The notes beneath the pieces are model-generated. The model was not told the DNA's origin. It made no database searches and saw only the letters and a list, made by a program, of their open reading frames with translations. From Clostridiales bacterium (GTDB lineage Bacteria > Bacillota_A > Clostridia > Christensenellales > Christensenellaceae), in the NCBI GenBank assembly GCA_003149735.1, contig QANA01000074.1, positions 1 to 64,000 on the forward strand: DNA of 64,000 nt, given 5' to 3'. Made by a program: the position numbers and the translations under genes. This document shows positions 53,030-61,217 of this stretch, piece by piece; the first letter of the stretch is position 1, and each line of letters opens with the position of its first letter.

Positions 53030-53053
53030 GTGAACCTCTATTTGGCCATACGC

Positions 53054-53085
53054 AGTCCGGGAGCAAATCTGCCCCGGCTTTTTTC
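53054..53085 (+). terminator. Attenuator-type terminator before the sulfhydrylase gene
   Basis: AGTCCGGG/CCCCGGCT stem (one wobble) followed by TTTTTT. It lies between the leader ORF and the sulfhydrylase start, with a separate GTTCAC/GTGAAC hairpin (about 53009-53035) just upstream. Confidence 0.75.
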
Positions 53086-53155
53086 GTGCCAAAATCAATG
53101 AAAACAAATCTTCAAATAATTCAAATAATTTTAAATAATGAAAGAGGTATATATT

Positions 53156-54439
53156 ATGAGCAAGTATAAATTTGAAACCCTTCAGCTCCATGTTGGTCAG
53201 GAGCAGCCCGATCCCGCCACCGACGCTCGTGCGGTGCCTATCTATGCAACCACTTCCTATGTGTTCCACAACTCCGCCCATGCTGCCGCACGTTTTGGCC
53301 TGGCTGATCCGGGCAATATCTATGGTCGCCTGACTAACTCCACGCAGGGAGTATTTGAGGAACGTATTGCAGCGTTGGAGGGTGGCGTGGCCGGTTTGGC
53401 TGTAGCCTCTGGTGCCGCTGCTATTACCTATACTATTCAGGCTTTGGCTCAGCAGGGTGATCACATCGTGGCTCAGAAGACCATTTATGGCGGCAGCTAC
53501 AACCTGTTGGCTCACACGCTGCCTCTGTACGGTGTGACTGCTACCTTTGTGGATGCCCATAATCTGGAGGAAGTGGAGAACGCTATTCAGCCCAACACCA
53601 AGGCAATTTATCTGGAAACTTTGGGTAACCCCAACTCTGATATCCCTGATATTGATGCCATTGCGGCTATTGCCCATCAACATGGTCTGCCGCTGGTCAT
53701 CGATAATACTTTCGGTACTCCGTATCTGATCCGCCCGATTGAGCACGGCGCAGACATCGTAGTTCACTCCGCCACCAAGTTCATCGGCGGGCACGGCACT
53801 ACTCTGGGTGGTGTCATCGTAGATGGCGGTACCTTTGACTGGGCAGCTTCGGGTCGGTATCCGTGGATCTCTGAACCCAATCCCAGCTATCACGGCGTGA
53901 AATTTACCGAGGCCGCTGGAAAGGCTGCTTTTGCCACCTATATCCGCGCAATTCTGCTGCGTGATACCGGTGCAACCATCTCTCCCTTTGCTGCGTTTCT
54001 GCTGTTGCAGGGTACTGAGACTCTGTCTTTGCGTCTGGAACGCCATGCTGAAAATACCAAGAAAGTGATAGAATTCCTCTCTAATCATCCGCAGGTGGAA
54101 AAAGTCAACCACCCCAGCCTGCCCGATCATCCGGATCATGCCCTGTACGAGAAGTACTTCCCCAACGGCGGTGCCTCCATCTTTACTTTTGAAATCAAGG
54201 GCGGTCAGGAAGAAGCCCACAAGTTCATCGATAACCTGGAAATCTTCTCCCTGTTGGCCAACGTGGCTGATGTGAAGAGCCTGGTCATCCATCCTGCGAC
54301 TACCACTCACAGCCAGCTGAGCCCCGAGGAACTGTTGGATCAGGGCATTAAGCCCAACACCATCCGCCTGTCCATCGGCACTGAGCATATCGATGATATT
54401 ATCGCTGATCTGGAAAAGGGCTTTGCTGCTGTCAAGTAA
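53156..54439 (+). CDS. O-acetylhomoserine aminocarboxypropyltransferase (sulfhydrylase)
   Basis: A 427-residue Cys/Met-metabolism PLP enzyme that forms homocysteine from O-acetyl-L-homoserine and sulfide. Typical stretches are FETLQLHVGQEQPDPATDARAVPIY, YGRLTNST, the PLP lysine K208 in VHSATKFIGGHGTTLGG, and RYPWISEPNPSYHG; the long insertion near 230-260 marks this subgroup. I chose the ATG at 53156, 8 bases after AAAGAGG. Codons are richer in C-ending forms than neighbouring genes, which may reflect transfer or high expression. A terminator follows at 54473-54506. Confidence 0.95.
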   Translation: MSKYKFETLQLHVGQEQPDPATDARAVPIYATTSYVFHNSAHAAARFGLADPGNIYGRLTNSTQGVFEERIAALEGGVAGLAVASGAAAITYTIQALAQQGDHIVAQKTIYGGSYNLLAHTLPLYGVTATFVDAHNLEEVENAIQPNTKAIYLETLGNPNSDIPDIDAIAAIAHQHGLPLVIDNTFGTPYLIRPIEHGADIVVHSATKFIGGHGTTLGGVIVDGGTFDWAASGRYPWISEPNPSYHGVKFTEAAGKAAFATYIRAILLRDTGATISPFAAFLLLQGTETLSLRLERHAENTKKVIEFLSNHPQVEKVNHPSLPDHPDHALYEKYFPNGGASIFTFEIKGGQEEAHKFIDNLEIFSLLANVADVKSLVIHPATTTHSQLSPEELLDQGIKPNTIRLSIGTEHIDDIIADLEKGFAAVK

Positions 54440-54472
54440 GTCATTCATTGATTAGATTTTTTGTACTCATGA

Positions 54473-54506
54473 GGCGGGGCGCACCATAGAGATGGACGCT
54501 CCGCTT
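54473..54506 (+). terminator. Terminator after the sulfhydrylase gene
   Basis: GCGGGGCG/CGCTCCGC stem (one G-T pair) followed by TTTTG. Confidence 0.7.
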
Positions 54507-54521
54507 TTGTTTTTCGACAGA

Positions 54522-54650
54522 ATGAATGGAGAGGCTTTGCCGCTTTTGGCAGTCTATATGCTACTGATGGATGACGCCAAAGAAAAGGACAGACGCCTTG
54601 CAACCGACTCTGGCATTGCCCAGGGTGCTATGATTAGAAGCAGTGAATGA
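54522..54650 (+). other. Short ORF of doubtful status
   Basis: A 42-codon frame (MNGEALPLLAVYMLLMDDAKEKD...) with no clear ribosome site, possibly a fragment. The rest of 54440-54867 shows only a hairpin near 54747-54790 (AGCACGCCA/TGGCATGCT) that may terminate either strand. Confidence 0.25.
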
Positions 54651-54867
54651 CCGGCCCTCAGGTATCTGGGACGCACCTTTGATCGGCGGAGCACATGTTT
54701 CTGACAGTTCACAGAAAAGGCAAACGAAAATAGGAACAAGCAAAAAAGCACGCCATATGCAGCGATAAAGCTGTGTGTGGCATGCTTTTCTTGATGAATG
54801 ATCGTTTTGCACGATAGAGCTATTGCAGGCAGGATAGGCAGAACGATCAAAAAGCGTGGGATTGCAG

Positions 54868-55308
54868 TTAAGATGTTTCCTGCGGGTGTACCATTTCCCG
54901 ATAAAAATAAGAAAGAATATCTTTACGGGTGACAATGCCGATAAATGAGTCGAAATCGTCCACTACCGGGATAAAATTCTGGCTCATAGCCTGTAATAAA
55001 AGCTCTTCGGCTGTTTGAGTAATGCGTACAGCGGGATTTTTGGCAGCGTGCGGCAAGAGCGCCTGACGAATGGTGACATCCTCCAGTTCCCGCATGGTTG
55101 CGGAAGATAATGTGCGCCCTTCTTCACGCAGAAGATAGCGGAGAAAATCCCCTTCGCTGACAGTGCCGATATATTTGCTTTCGCGTGTGATCACAGGGAT
55201 GGCAGAATAGCCATGATGCTTCATTTTTTCCAATCCCTGACGCAGGGATTGATCTTCATAGAGGAAAGCAACTTCGTGTTTGGGTTTTAGAAAAAAAGCT
55301 ATATTCAT
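54868..55308 (-). CDS. CBS-domain protein
   Basis: A 146-residue protein made of a tandem CBS pair (Bateman module): DQSLRQGLEKMKHHGYSAIPVITRESKYIGTVSEGDFLRYL in the first half and ...AMSQNFIPVVDDFDSFIGIVTRKDILSYF in the second. The group typically binds adenine nucleotides and is often linked to regulation; here no effector domain is attached. It is monocistronic. GGAGC precedes the ATG. Function unknown. Confidence 0.88.
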   Translation of the reverse strand: MNIAFFLKPKHEVAFLYEDQSLRQGLEKMKHHGYSAIPVITRESKYIGTVSEGDFLRYLLREEGRTLSSATMRELEDVTIRQALLPHAAKNPAVRITQTAEELLLQAMSQNFIPVVDDFDSFIGIVTRKDILSYFYREMVHPQETS

Positions 55309-55476
55309 CTTTTTTGCTCCGTTGGTCTGTTACTTATAACTATAAGATAGCAAACGGATAAAGTCAATGAACAGACTTTTAAAATTCAAAAACAGAATAG
55401 AATAAAAACGACGGAAATAAATTTTGGAATTTCATAATTTTTTATAAAAAATTGGTTTAAATCACAAAAAAAAGTG

Positions 55477-55505
55477 TTGACAAACAGATGCTCAGGGGAT
55501 ATATT
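55477..55505 (+). promoter_or_regulatory. Promoter of the lysine-riboswitch operon
   Basis: TTGACA (55477-55482) and TATATT (55500-55505), 17 bases apart, about 30 bases before the riboswitch. Confidence 0.75.
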
Positions 55506-55530
55506 GTGTGTACTAATTAAAGAGAATTAC

Positions 55531-55781
55531 CGGAAGATAGAGGCGCGAATGATCATGAGTATGGCCGGGGAGCCCACCAAACGGGTGAAGAAACGGCAGG
55601 AAAGGGGAATTTGCCGAAATTGCAAGTTTTGTTTGGGAAATTGCAGTTGGTTGTCCGAAAAAGATTCTGGCAACTGTCGCAAGCTGTGGAACTGCCGTTT
55701 GTGGAGAGCTATCGGGGAGTTTTGGATGTCATACGCATGTAGGCAGGATAGAATATACCGAAGCGCAGCTTCGGTTTTTTA
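55531..55781 (+). promoter_or_regulatory. Lysine riboswitch (L-box) with intrinsic terminator
   Basis: Conserved L-box elements appear in order: AGATAGAGGCGCGAA (P1/P2 5' side), GAGTA (loop E-like turn), GAAAGGGGA...TTTGCCGAA, a later CTGG-AACTGTCGC element, and GGAGAGCTATC, which closes P1 (GATAG 55536-55540 with CTATC 55709-55713). The expression platform is a perfect CCGAAGC/GCTTCGG hairpin with T6 (55758-55780). Lysine binding should favour termination, turning the ABC operon off. No gene occupies 55309-55820. Confidence 0.9.
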
Positions 55782-55820
55782 TTTCTATAAAATTTTAAAT
55801 ACTTTTATCTGGAGGGAAAT

Positions 55821-56660
55821 ATGAAGAGGTTTATTACTTTACTGGCCGCATGGCTCATGCTGTTCTGTGTGGCAGGCTGCAAAAAGCAGGAAGAAAACAG
55901 TTCTGCAAGTACTGCGGAAGATGATACTTTTGTGGTTGGTATGGAGTGCAACTATGCGCCATTTAACTGGACGCAGACAAATGCCAGCGAGACGGCTGTA
56001 GAGATTGCGGATGGTTCCGGTTATGCTGATGGCTATGATGTGCGCATTGCACAGAAGATTGCCGATGGTCTGGGCAAAAAACTGGTGATCGAAAAGATTG
56101 AGTGGGATGGCCTTACGCTGGCGGTGCGGTCCGGCAAAATTGATGCCATTATTGCAGGCATGAGCCCGACTGAGGAGCGTAAAGCGACGATTGATTTTAC
56201 CGATCCCTATTATGAAACAGGTGTTGTCATCGTAGTCAAAAAGGATTCTACATACGCGGCTGCGGATTCTCTGGATGATTTTGCCGGGGCAAAGATCACC
56301 GGGCAAATGAACACGTATCATTATACTGTGATTGATCAGATCGCAGGCGTAGAAAAAGAGAGCGCCATGGCCGACTTTCCTTCTATGATTGTGGCATTGC
56401 GCTCGGGAGCTATTGATGGATATATTGCGGATACCAACAGCGCGCAGGCAGCACTGAAAGCAAATGGCGACCTGGCAATTGTCAGCTTCGAAGAGGGCAA
56501 AGGTTTTGAGACAAGGCCGGATGAGATCGCTGTCTCGATCGGGCTGAAAAAGGGAAGCGAGCTGGCGGAACCGATCAATGAGATTCTGGCGGGCATTTCT
56601 GCGGAAACACGCCAGCAGATTATGGATGCGGCGACAGAAGATCAGCCACTTTCGGAATAA
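55821..56660 (+). CDS. Amino-acid ABC transporter substrate-binding lipoprotein (lysine uptake)
   Basis: A 279-residue SBP_bac_3 lipoprotein: lipobox CVAGC (Cys about 20), then VVGMECNYAPFNWTQTNA, GYDVRIAQKIADGL, IDAIIAGMSPTEERKATIDFTDPYY and the second-lobe GAIDGYIAD motif. CTGGAGGG precedes the ATG. It is a clear relative of the binding protein at 45896. The L-box upstream makes lysine (or a lysine-like amino acid) the likely ligand. First gene of a three-gene operon. Confidence 0.93.
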   Translation: MKRFITLLAAWLMLFCVAGCKKQEENSSASTAEDDTFVVGMECNYAPFNWTQTNASETAVEIADGSGYADGYDVRIAQKIADGLGKKLVIEKIEWDGLTLAVRSGKIDAIIAGMSPTEERKATIDFTDPYYETGVVIVVKKDSTYAAADSLDDFAGAKITGQMNTYHYTVIDQIAGVEKESAMADFPSMIVALRSGAIDGYIADTNSAQAALKANGDLAIVSFEEGKGFETRPDEIAVSIGLKKGSELAEPINEILAGISAETRQQIMDAATEDQPLSE

Positions 56661-56691
56661 TATAATAAAAATAGGTTAGGAAGAATGCAAC

Positions 56692-57468
56692 ATGGAATTA
56701 CCCACAACATTTTTTGGATGGATTGAATTCATTTGGGAAGAATATGCGCCGCTATTTCTGAAAGGCACAGTCAATACTCTGATTCTGGCAATAGCAGGGA
56801 CGGTAATTGGATTTGCTCTGGGATTGTTGGTGGCAGTGCTGCGCACAATCCCGATTTCCAAAAAGGATCATTTGCTGAAAAAAATAGTGGCTCGGATTGT
56901 CAACTGTATCATCAGCATTTATATTGAGGTGTTTCGCGGAACGCCAATGATTGTGCAGGCGATGGTAATCTATTATGGCGCTATGCAACTGCTGGCGGTA
57001 GATATCCCGGCAATGGGGGCAGCCATTTTCATTATCTCTTTGAATACCGGTGCCTATATGGCGGAAATTATGCGAGGCGGGATTCTGGCGATTGATAAGG
57101 GGCAGAAAGAGGCTGCCGAGGCGATTGGGATGACACACTGGCAGACTATGACGAGTGTCATACTGCCGCAGGCTATCCGCAACGCACTGCCTTCCATCGG
57201 CAATGAATTTATTGTCAATATCAAGGATAGCTCCGTGCTGAATGTCATTTCCGTTTCGGAACTGTTTTTCCAGGGCAAGTCAGCTTCAGGTACTTATCTG
57301 CGTTATTATGAGACTTTCTTTATCATTGCAGTCATTTATCTGGCTTTAACATTTGTTTTTTCTCGTCTGCTGCGCTTGCTGGAAAAGAAACTGGATGGCC
57401 CTGATTCCTATGTGGTGCATGGGTCTCAGGCACATCAACGGGCAATTCGTATTCCGAAGGAGGGTTGA
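56692..57468 (+). CDS. Amino-acid ABC transporter permease (lysine uptake)
   Basis: A 258-residue HisMQ-type permease with five predicted helices and the EAA loop EAAEAIGMTHWQTMTSVILPQAIRNALPSIGNEF. Its C-terminal extension (DSYVVHGSQAHQRAIRIPKEG) is cytosolic and absent from the paralog at 45054. AGGAAG precedes the ATG, 31 bases after the binding-protein gene. The subunit probably acts as a homodimer with the ATPase at 57472. Confidence 0.93.
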   Translation: MELPTTFFGWIEFIWEEYAPLFLKGTVNTLILAIAGTVIGFALGLLVAVLRTIPISKKDHLLKKIVARIVNCIISIYIEVFRGTPMIVQAMVIYYGAMQLLAVDIPAMGAAIFIISLNTGAYMAEIMRGGILAIDKGQKEAAEAIGMTHWQTMTSVILPQAIRNALPSIGNEFIVNIKDSSVLNVISVSELFFQGKSASGTYLRYYETFFIIAVIYLALTFVFSRLLRLLEKKLDGPDSYVVHGSQAHQRAIRIPKEG

Positions 57469-57471
57469 GCA

Positions 57472-58218
57472 ATGTGCGAACGGGAAAAAATCATTGCGGT
57501 AGAGCATCTGGAGAAAAAATTCGGGGAACATGTGGTGCTGAAAGATATTGATTTCAGCGTGTACCAGGGAGAAGTTGTTTGCATGATTGGCTCTTCCGGT
57601 TCGGGAAAATCTACGTTGCTGCGCTGCATTAATCTGTTGGAACAACCGACTGGCGGCAAGATATTTTATCACGGGCAGGATATAGAAAATGTGCAGACCA
57701 ATAAATATCGCGCCAAAGTCGGCATGGTTTTTCAGCAGTTTAATCTGTTCAATAATATGACGGTTTTGGAAAACTGTGTAGTCGGGCAGAGAAAAGTGCT
57801 GAAGCGTAGCCGTAAGGAAGCAGAGCAAAAGGCAATCATGTATTTGGAAAAGGTAGGCATGGGCGATTATATTGATGCCAAACCTACGCAGATCTCTGGT
57901 GGGCAAAAGCAACGTGTGGCAATTGCGCGTGCATTGGCCATGGATCCGGAAGTGCTGTTGTTTGATGAGCCAACCTCTGCACTGGATCCGGAGATGGTGG
58001 GAGAAGTGTTGGCCGTGATGAAAGGGCTTGCCCAGACAGGCAAGCTGACCATGCTGGTTGTGACGCACGAGATGGAATTCGCCAGAGATGTCTCTGACCG
58101 GGTGGTGTTTATGAACGAGGGCATCATTTTGGAAGAAGGGACGCCGGAAGTCATTTTTGAGCATCCGAAAGAAGTGCGTACACGTGAATTCTTAAAACGT
58201 ATTTTAAGAAAAGAATAA
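57472..58218 (+). CDS. Amino-acid ABC transporter ATP-binding protein (lysine uptake)
   Basis: A 248-residue polar amino acid importer ATPase: Walker [27 protein letters not shown], signature [15 protein letters not shown], Walker [29 protein letters not shown] precedes the ATG only 3 bases after the permease stop, so the operon is tightly coupled. A terminator follows at 58219-58247. Regulated by the L-box upstream. Confidence 0.95.
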   Translation: MCEREKIIAVEHLEKKFGEHVVLKDIDFSVYQGEVVCMIGSSGSGKSTLLRCINLLEQPTGGKIFYHGQDIENVQTNKYRAKVGMVFQQFNLFNNMTVLENCVVGQRKVLKRSRKEAEQKAIMYLEKVGMGDYIDAKPTQISGGQKQRVAIARALAMDPEVLLFDEPTSALDPEMVGEVLAVMKGLAQTGKLTMLVVTHEMEFARDVSDRVVFMNEGIILEEGTPEVIFEHPKEVRTREFLKRILRKE

Positions 58219-58247
58219 GAAAAGCGGTGCAATTGGCACCGCTTTTT
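58219..58247. terminator. Terminator after the lysine ABC operon
   Basis: AAAAGCGGTGC/GCACCGCTTTTTT with a short loop, between convergent genes. Confidence 0.85.
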
Positions 58248-58261
58248 TATTTGAAAAGAAA

Positions 58262-58591
58262 TCAGGCAAACAGATGGATCAGCAACATATAGCATACGGT
58301 TCCTGCTCCGATGGAGAGTAACGTGCTGCGCCTCCAAAGATGCAGCACAACTACAATTGCTACGCTTAAAAGCTGCGGAACAAAGGCCGAGTATTGCAGA
58401 AAGGAAACGTCTTTTAAGCAATAAATAACTAAAATAGCCATCAGTGCCGGTGGTAGATAGGTGCCCAGGAAAGCGATGCTGCGAGGTAATTTGCGTGTAT
58501 TGCGAAAGGCCAGGAAAGGCAGCCAACGGGTTAATTGTGTGCAGAGAATGACTACTCCGATTAAAAGCAAAGCATGAACAGTAGAGGACAT
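58262..58591 (-). CDS. azlD: AzlD-family branched-chain amino acid exporter subunit
   Basis: A 109-residue protein with three or four predicted helices, matching AzlD: TRWLPFLAF with FRNTRKLPRSIAFLGTYLPPALMAILVIYCL. AzlC and AzlD together export branched-chain amino acids and analogs. The ATG at 58591 follows GAGGAG and is 1 base after the AzlC stop. Because AzlC is broken, the export pair may no longer work. Confidence 0.9.
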   Translation of the reverse strand: MSSTVHALLLIGVVILCTQLTRWLPFLAFRNTRKLPRSIAFLGTYLPPALMAILVIYCLKDVSFLQYSAFVPQLLSVAIVVVLHLWRRSTLLSIGAGTVCYMLLIHLFA

Positions 58592-58592
58592 C

Positions 58593-59290
58593 TTACTTTT
58601 TCTCCTCCTCGGAAGGCTCGATATGGCTGCGGAACAGCAGGAGCATGGCAGTGCAGACACATAGAGCAGGAATCATGAAGTTGGAAGCGCCTATCAGCAG
58701 CAGGCAAATTAGTGCGCAGAAAAGCCCAATTAAAGCGGGCAGCAGGTGCCGATGTACTTTGCATTGTTCTAATAAGAGGACAACAAATAAAGCAGTCATG
58801 GAAAAATCGATGCCGGTAAAATCCAGTGGAATCCATTGACCGGCCAGGGAACCCAGGACGGAACCGGCTACCCAATAGAAATGATCCAATAAGGAAATCA
58901 AAAAATCTGCTGCCCGGCTGTCTATATCCGGAGGAGGGCAACAAGTGCAGAGCAGAGAATAGGTTTCATCTGTAAGAGAACAGACCATATAGGGATAGAT
59001 GGCGCCCATCTTGCGAAAACGGGTAAGAAAGCTGAGCCCATAAAAAAGATGCCGGCTGTTGATGGCCAGAGTCATTACGCCGGCAGCAAGGAGCGAAGCG
59101 CCGGAAGAGAACAGACTGACTAACATGAACTGCATGGAACTGGCATAAACCAACAAACTGATGCCCAATGCCCAGAGCCAACGAAAGCCGGCTTACTGAA
59201 GGGAAATGCCAAAGGCAATGCCTAAGAAAATATAGTCGAACAATATGGGAAGCGTTTGCCGAAGAGAATAAAAGAATGCTTTTTTGTCAT
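58593..59290 (-). pseudogene. azlC: AzlC-family branched-chain amino acid exporter subunit, disrupted near the start
   Basis: From 59168 leftward the frame encodes AzlC from YASSMQFMLVSLF onward (about 190 residues; the family has 230-240). The missing N-terminal part is present just upstream: FFYSLRQTLPILFDYIFLGIAFGISLQ, then an in-frame TAA (59193-59195), then AGFRWLWALGISLLVYA. A second lesion is one A missing from the run near 59280, which would otherwise link this frame to the ATG at 59290 (MTKKAFFYS). Restart at the internal ATG near 59168 would lack the first helix. Confidence 0.75.
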
Positions 59291-59757
59291 GATAAAGTGA
59301 AAACTCGCTTAAAATTGATATTATTTTCCGTTATAAAGTCAAAAAGGAAAGGAGTCCAGAGATTAAAATGAGAAGAAAATGGAAAACGTGATGATGTGGA
59401 AACAATGTCGAATAAGAGAAGGCGTAAGGTTGCGGGGTGATAGGTGTATTGTTATTAATAGAAATGTTTCGCGATATTGCAAAAGACACACGAATGCTAA
59501 AAACGAATTTTTCCCGGAGCGATATTGGGGAGGAGGATTTTGATTGCACCTCGAAATAAAATCGATATCGGAAACTGAAATGGAAGATTTTGATAAAGAA
59601 ATATAAATAAAATAAGAAACCTCGCAAAAAGTATTTTCAAAATGTGCAAAATATATTAAACTAATAATGTATGCAAGGAGGAAATTTGACAGCCTTAGTT
59701 CCTTGTATAAGGTTTATTTTTTGATAGATGCCCTAATAGGGCAAGGAGGAGAGTAAC
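59291..59757 (+). other. AT-rich intergenic region with leader elements
   Basis: No gene is evident across this stretch. Near its right end a GGAGG site at 59679 precedes a 12-codon frame from a TTG (59688) and two small hairpins (CCTT/AAGG and GCCC/GGGC) that adjoin the ribosome site of the next gene, as in a short regulated leader. Confidence 0.3.
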
Positions 59758-60786
59758 ATGATTAAATTTGCGACAGTCGGCGCTGGTTGGATAGTTGATT
59801 CCTTCCTCAAAGGCGCAAAGGAGAATGCACCGGATTTTGTGCATTCCGCGGTTTATTCCTTCAGCGATGCGGAGGGTCAGGCATTTGGCGCGAAGCACGG
59901 TATCACCAGAATCTATAACGATTTGGATGCGCTCGGCGAGAGCGATATTGATGCAGTCTATATTGCTAACCCCAACGCATTCCACTACCCCACGGCAAAA
60001 ACCTTGCTGGAGCATGGCAAGAACGTTATCTGTGAGAAGACTTCTGTTATCACGTCTGCACAGCTGAAAAAGTTGTATGAGATCGCTGATGAAAAGGGTG
60101 TTATTTTCATGGAAGCTATGAAAGGCTTGTATTTGCCCGAAATTCATCAGCTGACCGAAGCGTTCTCCAAGTTGGGTGAAATTCATATGGCGAAGTTTGA
60201 CTTCTGCAGATATTCTTCCAAGATGCCCGCTCTGAAGGCAGGCGAATTCCCCAACATCTTCAACCCGGCTATGGCAGCTGGCGGCTTGATGGATATGGGT
60301 ATTTATCTGGTTTATCCGGCCCTCTATTGGTTTGGCGTTCCCAACAAAATTCAGGCTGATGTTTCTATGATGTCTACCGGCGCAGATGCCTGCGGTACGG
60401 TACTTTTCAACTGCGCTCCCAGAGAAGAAAATGGTGCCTTTAAGAATATCCAGGTTACCATCAGCTATGGCAAGACGAGCACTTCTAAGCATGACAACCT
60501 GATTATGGGTGATTTGGGTGTGCTGCATATAGATACCATGGAATGCTTCGATAATAGCTATATCGAATACGTGGATGGCACGAGAGAAGTTATCACCAAG
60601 AGAGATACCTCTTTCAGCAACATGGGCGGCGAGGCTCTGCAGTTCTATAAGTTCATTACGGATAAGGAAGGGACCAAGGAACGCTACGAGCAGTCCAAGA
60701 AGCTGACAACAGAAGTTATTGCAACTATGGAGAAGATCCGTGAGCAGGCTGGCATCGTCTTCCCTGAGCACGTTTATAATCTGTAA
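59758..60786 (+). CDS. Gfo/Idh/MocA-family oxidoreductase
   Basis: A 342-residue NAD(P)-dependent oxidoreductase: N-terminal Rossmann domain with FATVGAGWIVDSF, IANPNAFHYPTAKTLLEHGKNVICEKTSV (the EKP-like motif is EKT, a change from the usual EKP) and a C-terminal GFO_IDH_MocA_C domain with GGLMDMGIYLVYPALYWFG. Such enzymes oxidise sugars or polyols; the EKT change at the normally conserved Pro is unusual. AAGGAGGAG precedes the ATG. Codon use suggests strong expression. Confidence 0.88.
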   Translation: MIKFATVGAGWIVDSFLKGAKENAPDFVHSAVYSFSDAEGQAFGAKHGITRIYNDLDALGESDIDAVYIANPNAFHYPTAKTLLEHGKNVICEKTSVITSAQLKKLYEIADEKGVIFMEAMKGLYLPEIHQLTEAFSKLGEIHMAKFDFCRYSSKMPALKAGEFPNIFNPAMAAGGLMDMGIYLVYPALYWFGVPNKIQADVSMMSTGADACGTVLFNCAPREENGAFKNIQVTISYGKTSTSKHDNLIMGDLGVLHIDTMECFDNSYIEYVDGTREVITKRDTSFSNMGGEALQFYKFITDKEGTKERYEQSKKLTTEVIATMEKIREQAGIVFPEHVYNL

Positions 60787-60812
60787 TATTAGGAAAGTAA
60801 GGAGAAAGTAAT

Positions 60813-61160
60813 ATGCCTTTTATCGGAATTAAAACTGCAAATAAATTAACTCCTTCTCAGAAGCTGGCTGTCAAAGCCGGTATGGGCCAGGCGGTCGAAT
60901 TGATTCCCGGCAAGAAGGAAGAGAAAATGATGATGTCCATTGAGGACGGCGAAAATATGTTCTTCCGCGGCGAAGAGAAAGCCTCCTGTGCTTTTGTACA
61001 GGTAATCCTCAAAGATGAGGCTGCTTTTGAAGATAAAGCTGCGATGACAGCGAAGATTTTCGATGTTTTGGAGCAGGAAGCCGGCATTGCTAAGGACGAT
61101 ACTTATGTAAATATCCAGGAATATCCCGAATGGGGTTCCAGAGGTGTGCTTAAGAAATAA
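60813..61160 (+). CDS. MIF/4-oxalocrotonate tautomerase-superfamily protein
   Basis: A 115-residue protein that begins MPFIGIKTANKL, with the catalytic Pro2 of the tautomerase superfamily exposed after removal of Met, and the family length of MIF-like (phenylpyruvate tautomerase) members. The C-terminal NIQEYPEWGSRGVLKK resembles the MIF substrate pocket side. It follows the Gfo/Idh gene by 26 bases with AAGGAG before the ATG, so the two are co-expressed. The natural substrate is unknown. A terminator follows. Confidence 0.82.
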   Translation: MPFIGIKTANKLTPSQKLAVKAGMGQAVELIPGKKEEKMMMSIEDGENMFFRGEEKASCAFVQVILKDEAAFEDKAAMTAKIFDVLEQEAGIAKDDTYVNIQEYPEWGSRGVLKK

Positions 61161-61178
61161 GCAAGATGGATATACCCA

Positions 61179-61210
61179 AAAAAAAGAGAGGCATGGTGCC
61201 TCTCTTTTTT
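61179..61210. terminator. Bidirectional terminator
   Basis: AAAAGAGAGGCA/TGCCTCTCTTTT stem between convergent genes. Confidence 0.85.
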
Positions 61211-61217
61211 TGGTTCT

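Noticed and set aside
55474..55824. 116-codon ORF rich in Cys before the lysine ABC operon
   Set aside because: It lies entirely inside the lysine riboswitch; the apparent protein is a by-product of the structured RNA.
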